Source: an uncultured Collinsella sp.
Lineage (GTDB): Bacteria; Actinomycetota; Coriobacteriia; Coriobacteriales; Coriobacteriaceae
Assembly (NCBI GenBank): GCA_958443615.1
Contig: CAUCLI010000010.1
Coordinates: 1-53,470, forward strand
Length of the DNA: 53,470 nucleotides
Reading direction: 5' to 3'
Under the pieces are notes generated by a model. That model had not been told where the DNA came from. It ran no database searches and worked only from the letters and a program-made list of their open reading frames with translations. The stretch's first letter is position 1, and each line of letters starts with the position of its first letter. A program made the position numbers and the translations under genes. Below are positions 24,692 through 32,032 of this stretch, one piece after another.

Positions 24692-24872
24692 GAACGTCCC
24701 CTCTCTCTTTGCTCTTTCGGACTGGACAAAGCCAAACCGCGCAATCAGAGCATGACACCGCATCCGGTCATCGCGCGGACAGATACATCGCACCCGATGC
24801 AAAAGCGACCTGAAGCCCCCAACGGCTCCGCCCTATTGAAGACTATGACAGGGCGGTCGAATTCACTCAATA

Positions 24873-24948
24873 AAGTATCAGGCATTCGATACTTCTTTTC
24901 AGCCGTTCAGAAGGTTATTCTGATGCTATTTGATACTTTCTGATACTT
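24873..24948. promoter_or_regulatory. Repeated GATACTT operator array
   Basis: AAGTATC (24873-24879) and GATACTT (24888-24894) form an inverted repeat; two further GATACTT copies start at 24932 and 24942, exactly 10 bp (one helix turn) apart. The array lies between the divergent glucosidase and RpiR genes and is the likely RpiR binding region. The rest of 24692-24966 holds no gene. Confidence 0.65.
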
Positions 24949-24966
24949 ATAGATGAGGCGGATATC

Positions 24967-25875
24967 ATGGATATCAAACGACGCATCTCCCAGGCGACGA
25001 ATCTGACGCCCACTGAGCAGCAACTCGCCGCATGCGTCACGGAGCTCGACGGCCGTCTGCAAGGCTACACGATCAAAGAGCTCGCCTCTTACGCGAACGT
25101 TTCAATCCCGAGCGTGCATCGCTTCTGCAAGAAGCTCGGACTCGAGGGGTTCAAGGAGCTCAAGATAGAGCTCGCCCGTTCTGCGGCCCGACACAGCGGG
25201 CACGCCGATCCGGTGAACATCGATTTTCCCTTTGAGGCGGGCGACGATCCGCGAACGATATTCGAACACATGGCTTCCGTGTATGACACCACGCTGCATG
25301 ACACGCAATCCCTCGTGAATTTCACCGAGATGGACCGCGCGGCCTCGCTCTTGGCCAACGCCGATGTCATCGACATCTACACACAGTCCCACAACCTGTA
25401 CACGGCGCACATGTTCTGCGATCGTTTGCTGTCCATTGGGAAAAATGTACTGTGCTCGGAAAACGGGGAACGCCAGGTAAGACGCGCGCTGGCAAGCGGT
25501 CCGGGGCATGTCGCGCTTGCGATCTCCTACTCGGGCCTTGCGCCGAGCCTCGTCCAATTACTGCCCCTGCTCAAAAAGCGAGGGGTCCCCATCATCTACA
25601 TCGGCACCCCTCGCGGGGCCCAGATCAATCCGGGGCTCGACGTGTACCTGCATGTGAGCGATCGGGAAAGCCTGCAGAATCGCCTGACGCAATTCGCGAG
25701 CCACATCGCCGTTCAATACGTACTCGATGTGCTCTTTGGCTGCATATTTGCCAGGACCGCCAAACAAAGCCGAGCATTTTGGGAAAAGTCCCTCCCCTAC
25801 ACGGCGCTGCCGGCCCTTCGCGGCCCCGCAGGCCCCTCCGGCATGCAGACGGAGCCTTCCCCAGCAACCATATGA
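24967..25875 (+). CDS. RpiR/MurR-family transcriptional regulator (beta-glucoside cluster)
   Basis: A 302-residue RpiR-type regulator: N-terminal helix-turn-helix (residues about 1-75, with YTIKELASYANVSIPSVHRF and CKKLGLEGFKELK) and a C-terminal SIS sugar-phosphate-binding domain (about 120-255, with ADVIDIYTQSHNLY and ALAISYSGLAPSLVQ). A Pro/Ala-rich tail follows. Such proteins sense phosphosugars and repress or activate catabolic genes. It starts at an ATG after GAGG and is divergent from the 6-phospho-beta-glucosidase, so it probably controls that cluster through the GATACTT boxes. Confidence 0.92.
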   Translation: MDIKRRISQATNLTPTEQQLAACVTELDGRLQGYTIKELASYANVSIPSVHRFCKKLGLEGFKELKIELARSAARHSGHADPVNIDFPFEAGDDPRTIFEHMASVYDTTLHDTQSLVNFTEMDRAASLLANADVIDIYTQSHNLYTAHMFCDRLLSIGKNVLCSENGERQVRRALASGPGHVALAISYSGLAPSLVQLLPLLKKRGVPIIYIGTPRGAQINPGLDVYLHVSDRESLQNRLTQFASHIAVQYVLDVLFGCIFARTAKQSRAFWEKSLPYTALPALRGPAGPSGMQTEPSPATI

Positions 25876-25976
25876 AGCCTGAAAGGAGGCAGACCGGCGC
25901 GGACAAACAATGGCCCCGATGTCCGTCGCGTCTTCCACGGCAAGCCGCGAAGCCGCCCACGCGCCACGCCCGCGCA

Positions 25977-26750
25977 CTACGCCCGCGCGCGCCGTTTCTC
26001 ACGCACCCATTCGGCGAACTGCTCGACATGGTCCCACGAGGCATCCTTGACCACGTCGATCACCGCGGAGGAGATCGTGACCGTGATGAGCGAGAATGCG
26101 ATCTTCACCACCGGGATGTACGTGAGCGAGAGGGCCAGGACCGTGAGATCGGTGAACAGATAGCAGCGGCCGACGCGCCACCCGGTGATCTTGGAGATCG
26201 ACAGCGCGAGCGCGTCGTCGCCGCCGGCGGAAGCCCCCTGGCGAATGACCAAGCCCACACCCACGCCCACGAACAGGGCGCCGAGCACGGCCGCGAGCAA
26301 CGGCTGGTCGCTAAGATTGGGGAGCATGTACGGCAAGCTCTCCCACAGGCGGTAAAAACCCGCGACCGACACGGTGGCGACAGCGGACCAACCAAGGAAG
26401 CCGCCGCCGAGGACCTTGAGCGCCACGGCGTACGACAAGCAGTCAAGCACCGGCGATACGATGGACGGCGGGATGCCGAACCAGTGGTTGCCGAACAGCA
26501 CGAGGCCGATGATGCCTCCCTCGGTGATTCCGGTGACGTTATGGATGTTGTGGACGCCGAATGTGAAGATAGCCGAGCCGACCAGGATAATCGCGACACG
26601 TTTGATGAAATCGCCCAGATGCAATCCGGCGATGAGCAAGCCGCTCTCGGCCGCCCTCTCGTCGCCATTCGCAACCTCGTCGCTATTCGCAACCTCGTCG
26701 CTATTCGCAATTGTCAGGTCTGTGTGGTGCTGCGTGTTCTCGCGCGGCAT
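25977..26750 (-). CDS. YitT-family membrane protein
   Basis: A 257-residue YitT/DUF161-type membrane protein. Five or six hydrophobic segments are visible from residue about 45, starting with RVAIILVGSAIFTFGVHNI. GITEGGIIGLVLF and ASAGGDDALALSISKITG are family marks. Its function is not established. The N-terminus (residues 10-30) contains three copies of a six-residue unit ANSDEV/ANGDER, encoded by an 18-bp tandem repeat. The ATG at 26750 is preferred; its ribosome binding site (GGGGAGA) is rather distant. The preceding gene on the same strand is an MFS transporter. Confidence 0.85.
   Translation of the reverse strand: MPRENTQHHTDLTIANSDEVANSDEVANGDERAAESGLLIAGLHLGDFIKRVAIILVGSAIFTFGVHNIHNVTGITEGGIIGLVLFGNHWFGIPPSIVSPVLDCLSYAVALKVLGGGFLGWSAVATVSVAGFYRLWESLPYMLPNLSDQPLLAAVLGALFVGVGVGLVIRQGASAGGDDALALSISKITGWRVGRCYLFTDLTVLALSLTYIPVVKIAFSLITVTISSAVIDVVKDASWDHVEQFAEWVREKRRARA
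26661..26714 (-). repeat. 18-bp in-frame tandem repeat in the YitT gene
   Basis: Two nearly identical 18-bp units (26661-26678, 26679-26696; one base differs) and a third that matches for 13 bases encode repeated A-N-S/G-D-E on the minus strand near the N-terminus of the YitT-like protein. Confidence 0.85.
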
Positions 26751-26909
26751 ACGTATCACGTCTCCCCAGTAATCTGTAGGTATTTCCAGACTATCCGAGG
26801 ATTTTCGACACGGCAAGCATGATGGACCGACGCCCCGCCGTCATGCACGCCTTTTCCACATCTTGCAACTATTTAATACCAGTTTATTCCGCTCATCGTG
26901 AGCATTCGC

Positions 26910-28208
26910 CTACCTGGCATCGTCGGGACACTCGAGCGAGCGTTCCCTATCCACGAGTTCGCCGATTTCCCTACCCCGCACCACGAGAATCACCAGCGGC
27001 ACGGCGGCGACGAGCACCCCCGCGGCGACAAGGGTGCCCTGTACGCCCATGACATGGGCGAGAGCGGGCGCGCATAGCAGGGGAATCGCCCCCGCGAGGT
27101 TGTTGCCCGCGCCCATGGCGGCGTTCACGCGCCCGATGCGGTCGAGCGGCGTGTGAATCTGCACCAGCGTATCCTTGATGGGACCGAACGCCGAGAATGC
27201 GACGCCGAGGATGAACTGCCCCGCGCACGCCACAAGCACAAACGGAGTCGCGACATACAGCAGGCTCCCGACCCCCGTGACGAACAGCACGGCGAGCAGC
27301 GCGCGGACGTTCACGAAACGCGGCGGCAGGACGCCGGCGATCGCCGCGCCCAGCAGCCCGCCGACTCCCGCAAGGGCGGAAAGCCAGCCCATCCAAGAGG
27401 CGCCCACCTTGAGCACATCCCGGTAGAATAGGGACTCGAGCGGATCGAACGCGCCGTAGCCCATGAACGAGAGCATGGTCGCCCAGAATAGCAGGGTAAG
27501 GACCCTACTGCCGAAAATCGCCGAGAAGCCCGCGGAGACCGAACCGCTCGGGGCATCGGAGCCCTCCTCCGCGCCGCCCGCCTCGAGGTCGGGTTCCCGC
27601 AGGGCCTCGATACCCCATCCGGGAATGAGGGAGATGGCGGCGCACGCGACCATGAAGAGAAACACCGCCTGCGTGGGCGCGACGAGTGCGATCGCGCCGC
27701 CGGCGATGGGGCCGATGGCGATCGCGAGGTTGCCCGTCAGCGTCACGAGCGCGTTGATGCGCTTGAGCTCGTCAAGGTCGGCAGTGAAATACGCCGGGAA
27801 CGCGCGGGGCACCGTGTCGGCGATTCCCCAGGCCATGCCGAAGACCGCCGCCCCGAGAAACACGCCCGCGATGCTCGTTCCCACCACCTGATACAGCAAG
27901 CCGCTCGAGATCAAGCCGAATGCCGCCAGGCGGAAGAATATGCGCGGGCCTATCCTATCGAGAAGAGCTCCGCCGCGGATCTGGCCGATCACGATGCACA
28001 GGTTGAGCAGGCCCACGGCGATGGCGTTGTCACCCACGCCGGCACCCATGGAAAAGGTCAGGGTACCCATCACCCCGATGAAATAGCTGCACATGGCGCC
28101 GAGGTACAGGAAGAAGCGCGCCGCGATGAACCGGCGTATCTGATGGGTCAACCGCGACGTGGAGAAAGACAGGCCGCGACGCGCCCGATCGATCGCCCCC
28201 TTCTTCAT
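26910..28208 (-). CDS. Major facilitator superfamily transporter
   Basis: A 432-residue MFS permease with about twelve hydrophobic segments. The loop between segments 2 and 3 reads GGALLDRIGPRIFFRL, the MFS A-like motif. A central cytoplasmic loop rich in Glu/Gly/Ser separates the two halves (about residues 200-225). An ATG at 28208 follows GGAGGAGGGG. No substrate can be read from the sequence; drug or sugar efflux are both possible. It lies upstream of the YitT gene on the same strand and is divergent from moaA. Confidence 0.9.
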   Translation of the reverse strand: MKKGAIDRARRGLSFSTSRLTHQIRRFIAARFFLYLGAMCSYFIGVMGTLTFSMGAGVGDNAIAVGLLNLCIVIGQIRGGALLDRIGPRIFFRLAAFGLISSGLLYQVVGTSIAGVFLGAAVFGMAWGIADTVPRAFPAYFTADLDELKRINALVTLTGNLAIAIGPIAGGAIALVAPTQAVFLFMVACAAISLIPGWGIEALREPDLEAGGAEEGSDAPSGSVSAGFSAIFGSRVLTLLFWATMLSFMGYGAFDPLESLFYRDVLKVGASWMGWLSALAGVGGLLGAAIAGVLPPRFVNVRALLAVLFVTGVGSLLYVATPFVLVACAGQFILGVAFSAFGPIKDTLVQIHTPLDRIGRVNAAMGAGNNLAGAIPLLCAPALAHVMGVQGTLVAAGVLVAAVPLVILVVRGREIGELVDRERSLECPDDAR

Positions 28209-28280
28209 GCTCCCCTCCTCCTTTGCTTTAGCGCACTAGTGTATCAAAGCGATATGCCAGACGTATTCGCAACCGCTCAA

Positions 28281-28386
28281 TTGGGGACAGGTACAAATTG
28301 CGCGATGATGCACACGAAAAGCTGCGCATCACTGCGCAATTTGTACCTGTCCCCAAATGTCACAATTTGTACCTGTCCCCAAATGT
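28281..28386. repeat. REP-like cluster: 23-bp inverted repeat plus 24-bp direct repeat
   Basis: 28281-28303 and 28334-28356 are perfect 23-bp reverse complements (TTGGGGACAGGTACAAATTG core) around a 30-bp loop. 28337-28360 and 28363-28386 are identical 24-bp direct copies separated by 2 bp. A shorter partial copy (ATTTGTCCC) follows. The block fills most of the gap between the MFS gene and moaA. The core resembles REP sequences linked to RAYT transposases as I recall them; no transposase is present. Confidence 0.85.
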
Positions 28387-28469
28387 CCATTTGTCCCGTA
28401 GAAGCACGGTTCGGGTACCATAGGTTCATACTTAGGCTGACACCCCATACGACCACCCGAAAGGCGCGC

Positions 28470-29561
28470 ATGGCCCGCGAACTACACGACGGCTTTGGCC
28501 GCGGCATCAACTACCTGCGCATCTCCGTGACGGATAAATGCAACTTCCGCTGCGTGTACTGCATGCCCGAAACGGGCGTGCCCGCACGCGCCCACGGCGA
28601 GCTGCTCACCGCCGAGGAGATCGCCCGCTTCGTGCGCATCGTGGCGCAGGAAGGCATCACGCGTGTCCGCCTCACCGGGGGCGAGCCGCTCGTCTCTCAT
28701 CGCATCGTGCCACTCGTCGAGGAGATCCGCTCGATCCCGGGAATCGAGGACATCTCCCTCACCACCAACGGCGCACTGCTGCCGCGCATGGCAGCCGATC
28801 TGCGCAAGGCGGGCCTGGACCGCGTCAACATCTCGCTCGACACACTCGACCCCGCCCGATTCTCCCAGATCACGCGCCTCGGCCGCGTCGAGCAGGCGCT
28901 CGCCGGCATCGACGCCGCACTCGAATACGGCTTCACGCCGGTCAAGGTGAACACCGTGGTCGTGCGCCGCATGGAGCAGGACGTGCTCGACCTCGCCCGC
29001 TTGTCCGTCGACCGCCCCGTGCACGTGCGCTTCATCGAGTACATGCCCATCGGCGGCGGGCAGGGCGCATCCGCCGAAACGACGGACGGCACCCGCGGCC
29101 TCGACCCGCACTGCGGCGCCGGCGCCGCCGGCACGGGTGGCGCGCTCAACCCCGACCTATGGGATGCGAGCGACGTGGTCCCCTCGAGCGAGCTGCGCGA
29201 GCGCATCTCCTCCGAGGCCGCCGCCGCGGGACTCGACGCGCTCGAACCCGTGCGAGATGGCGGACCGCTCGGCGCCGGCCCCGCGCGCTACTGGGCCTTC
29301 CCCGGCGCGGCGGGAACCGTCGGCTTCATCTCGGCTATGTCCAACCACTTCTGCGAATCGTGCAACCGCCTGCGCCTCACCGCCGACGGTACGATTCGCC
29401 CCTGCCTGTTCTCCGATGCCGAATATCCCGTGCGCGAGGCGCTGCGCTCCGGCGACGAAGACGCCGTCCGCGCCATCTACCGCGGCGCCATCGCCCGCAA
29501 ACCCCGACAGCACGATGACATCGACGGCACCCAGCGATTCATGTCGCAGATTGGAGGGTGA
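28470..29561 (+). CDS. moaA: GTP 3',8-cyclase (MoaA)
   Basis: A 363-residue radical SAM enzyme for the first step of molybdenum cofactor synthesis. The N-terminal cluster motif CNFRCVYC (C24, C28, C31) follows LRISVTDK, LTGGEPL binds SAM, and the second cluster motif is FCESCNRLRLTADG with RPCLF further on. An Ala/Gly-rich insertion of about 30 residues (around 195-235) makes it longer than usual (about 330). The start at 28470 has AAAGG upstream and matches the family start. It is coupled to the moaC-mobB gene 6 bases downstream. Confidence 0.95.
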   Translation: MARELHDGFGRGINYLRISVTDKCNFRCVYCMPETGVPARAHGELLTAEEIARFVRIVAQEGITRVRLTGGEPLVSHRIVPLVEEIRSIPGIEDISLTTNGALLPRMAADLRKAGLDRVNISLDTLDPARFSQITRLGRVEQALAGIDAALEYGFTPVKVNTVVVRRMEQDVLDLARLSVDRPVHVRFIEYMPIGGGQGASAETTDGTRGLDPHCGAGAAGTGGALNPDLWDASDVVPSSELRERISSEAAAAGLDALEPVRDGGPLGAGPARYWAFPGAAGTVGFISAMSNHFCESCNRLRLTADGTIRPCLFSDAEYPVREALRSGDEDAVRAIYRGAIARKPRQHDDIDGTQRFMSQIGG

Positions 29562-29566
29562 TCCCC

Positions 29567-30985
29567 GTGACCACTCACACCCCCGACAAACCCGAGCGCC
29601 CGCGCACCCTCGGCCGCGCCGTGCACGAGAAGTACCCCGCCGCCGTTGTGGGCGAGGCAACCGAGCCCACCCTCGTCGAGGGAGGCGAGCACGGAGACAC
29701 GCCGAGCCCCACCGAGGCGTCGCGCACGCCGAACCCCCCTGTCTCCCCCAGCGGCCGCGACGCCTACCGCGACGACCTCACGCACGTCGACGAGCACGGC
29801 GACGTGCGCATGGTCGACGTGGGTGGCAAACAGGTCACTCAACGCCTGGCCATTGCCGAGGGCACCATCCTCATGCACCCCGAGACCCAAGCCATGGTGC
29901 TCGAGGACCGCGCCAAGAAGGGCGACGTCCTCGCATGCGCCCGCGTCGCCGGCATCATGGCGAGCAAGCGCACGAGCGACCTCATCCCCATGTGCCACCC
30001 GCTCAACATCACCAAGGCGAAGGTCGAGATCGAGCCCATCTCGTCCTCCGCGGTCGCGGCCCCCGGCTGGGCGCCCGCGCGCGACGACCATCGCGTGGGC
30101 TTCCACGTGCTCGCCACCTGCGGCGTGACGGGCGTGACTGGCATCGAGATGGAGGCGCTCACGGCCGCCTCGACCGCCTGCCTCACCATCTACGACATGT
30201 GCAAGGCCGTGGACCGCGGCATGGAGATCGTCGACGTGCGCCTGCTGCGCAAGGAGGGCGGCCGCTCCGGCCTCTGGAAGCGAGACGGTGAACGCGCCAC
30301 CCGCATCGGCACCTCCGACGACGGTGAACGGGAAGCCGAGATCATCGCCGCCGAGCTCCCCTCCCCGCTTCCCGGCGGGCCGCGCACGGGCGCACCCGCA
30401 CCCGCCGTCGCCTTTGTGGGATACCAAAACGCCGGCAAGACCACGCTGGTGGAGAAGGTCATCTCCCGGCTCTCGCAGCGCGGCGTCCGCGTCGGCTCCA
30501 TCAAGCACCACGGGCACAAAGGCTTCGACATCGACCAGCCGGGCAAGGATTCCTGGCGCCATGCACAGGCGGGCAGCCGTCATGTGGGCCTGATCTCGCC
30601 GGACATGTACGCCGAATACTCCCGCACGACCGAAGAGGTGCCCGTGCTGGACATGATCACGCGCTACACCGACGTCGACACCGTCATCGTGGAGGGTTAC
30701 AAGGCCGCCGGACTGCCGAGCATCGTGGTCGCCCGCTCGGGCATCGACCGCATGCGCGGGCGCGATTCCTTCGAGCTCATCAACGACGACACGATCGCCG
30801 TCGCCTGCAACGACGTGGTGGCGCGCGATTTCCGCACCCGAGCGGTCAAGCAGGCCCGCGCCGCCGCAGAGGAGGCCGGGCGCGTCTTCTCCGAGGCGGA
30901 CGTTCATCTGCCGCCGTTCCTCGACATCAACGACTCGGCCGCCATCGCGAGCTTCGTATACGACTACGTGCAGAAGGCGCGATAG
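29567..30985 (+). CDS. Fused MoaC-MobB molybdenum cofactor protein
   Basis: A 472-residue fusion. Residues 1-65 are Pro/Ser-rich and probably disordered. Residues about 70-240 are MoaC (cyclic pyranopterin monophosphate synthase): VDVGGKQVTQRLA, ASKRTSDLIPMCHPLNITK, and EALTAASTACLTIYDMCKA. Residues about 280-472 are MobB, the GTP-binding guanine-dinucleotide adaptor: FVGYQNAGKTTLVEKVI (P-loop), GSIKHHGHKGFDID, and IVEGYKAAGLP. MoaC completes precursor Z made by MoaA just upstream. The GTG at 29567 has GGAGGG at 8 bases; an earlier GTG at 29558 overlaps the moaA stop and is possible. No moaD, moaE or moeA is in the window. Confidence 0.9.
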   Translation: MTTHTPDKPERPRTLGRAVHEKYPAAVVGEATEPTLVEGGEHGDTPSPTEASRTPNPPVSPSGRDAYRDDLTHVDEHGDVRMVDVGGKQVTQRLAIAEGTILMHPETQAMVLEDRAKKGDVLACARVAGIMASKRTSDLIPMCHPLNITKAKVEIEPISSSAVAAPGWAPARDDHRVGFHVLATCGVTGVTGIEMEALTAASTACLTIYDMCKAVDRGMEIVDVRLLRKEGGRSGLWKRDGERATRIGTSDDGEREAEIIAAELPSPLPGGPRTGAPAPAVAFVGYQNAGKTTLVEKVISRLSQRGVRVGSIKHHGHKGFDIDQPGKDSWRHAQAGSRHVGLISPDMYAEYSRTTEEVPVLDMITRYTDVDTVIVEGYKAAGLPSIVVARSGIDRMRGRDSFELINDDTIAVACNDVVARDFRTRAVKQARAAAEEAGRVFSEADVHLPPFLDINDSAAIASFVYDYVQKAR

Positions 30986-31056
30986 CCCCGGTTCGATAGG
31001 ATTCTGCGATGGCAGTGCCGCCGTATTGTCAAATTCTCCAGATGTGTATATAGCGA

Positions 31057-31914
31057 TCAATCGATCACGACGCGACCGCGCTGGGAGCGAAGCGTCTGCA
31101 GAATGTGCTTGGGCACCGCATGGAACTCGCAGCGCCCGATGACCGCACTCGCCGCCGCCTTGGCCTCGGGGCTGCCGTTGGCCGTCGCATATGAATGGCG
31201 GAAGCGCCGCAACATGACCAGATCGTTGCCGCCATCGCCATACACCGCGATCTCATCCTCCTCGATTCCGTAGTGACGGCCGAGCCACGCGATCGAGGCG
31301 CCCTTGTTGCAATCCTTGTCCGTGATCTCGAACATCACGGGGTCGAACGGGGCGTTGACCACCATATCGGCATACCCCGCCAGATACGCCTTGAGCTCGC
31401 GATCCAGCTCATCGCTCGTCACGCGGCAATTGATCTTGCAGACGTCGTGGGAAAGGATCGAGCTGAGCGGCTGGTCGAAGAACTGCTCCTCATGCGCCCC
31501 GCCGCGGGCGCGCATGCCGCGCATCACGATGCGGCGGAACAGGTTGTCGCGGCGGAACCCCTCCTGGTGCATCTCGTAACTGCCGCTCGAGAACATGCCG
31601 TCGGGCGTGCAGCAGTCGAAGCAGATCTGCGGAAAGGAGCAGATCAGCTCCTCCACGAAAGCGGGGTCGATCGAGAAGGTCTTGAGCAACTCGCCGCTCT
31701 GCCCGCGGATGATGGAGCCGTTCGCGCAAACCGCATCGATCTTGAGTCCGGTGAACCCGCGGTCGCCGATGGGCAATACGGAGCGGCCGGTGGCGGGCAC
31801 CACATGGGCGCCCTGCGCCAGGGCCTCCTTGATCGCGCCGCGAATCGTGCGGTCCGCCTCGTGAAGGCCGTTGAGCAGGGTCCCGTCCAAATCGCTTGCG
31901 AACATCTTGATCAT
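31057..31914 (-). CDS. HAD-superfamily (Cof-type) phosphatase
   Basis: A 285-residue Cof-type HAD hydrolase. Motif I is MFASDLDGTLLNG (nucleophile Asp), motif II is PATGRS, the Lys of motif III is in DKDCNKGASI, and motif IV is AVYGDGGNDLVML. Such enzymes dephosphorylate sugar phosphates or nucleotides in the cytoplasm; the substrate is not predictable. The ATG at 31914 is chosen since GAGAGG is 9 bases upstream, while the ATG at 31923 overlaps that site. The gap to the convergent moaC-mobB gene (30986-31056) shows no clear terminator. Confidence 0.92.
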   Translation of the reverse strand: MIKMFASDLDGTLLNGLHEADRTIRGAIKEALAQGAHVVPATGRSVLPIGDRGFTGLKIDAVCANGSIIRGQSGELLKTFSIDPAFVEELICSFPQICFDCCTPDGMFSSGSYEMHQEGFRRDNLFRRIVMRGMRARGGAHEEQFFDQPLSSILSHDVCKINCRVTSDELDRELKAYLAGYADMVVNAPFDPVMFEITDKDCNKGASIAWLGRHYGIEEDEIAVYGDGGNDLVMLRRFRHSYATANGSPEAKAAASAVIGRCEFHAVPKHILQTLRSQRGRVVID

Positions 31915-32032
31915 GCGCGTCATCCTCTCGCTGAGTTTATCCGCGCACTATTCTATCGCCGAGCCCCACACCTGTGGCGCCTCATCCGCAGCGAGGATGT
32001 GCCCTCCGCCCCCGACCAGATTCCGTCGCCAG

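Noticed and set aside
23099..24943. 614-codon plus-strand frame antisense to the GH1 gene
   Set aside because: Composition is typical of an antisense frame, and the GH1 catalytic motifs lie on the opposite strand.
28387..28469. Molybdenum cofactor riboswitch before moaA
   Set aside because: The gap is mostly REP-like repeats and too short for the conserved structure.
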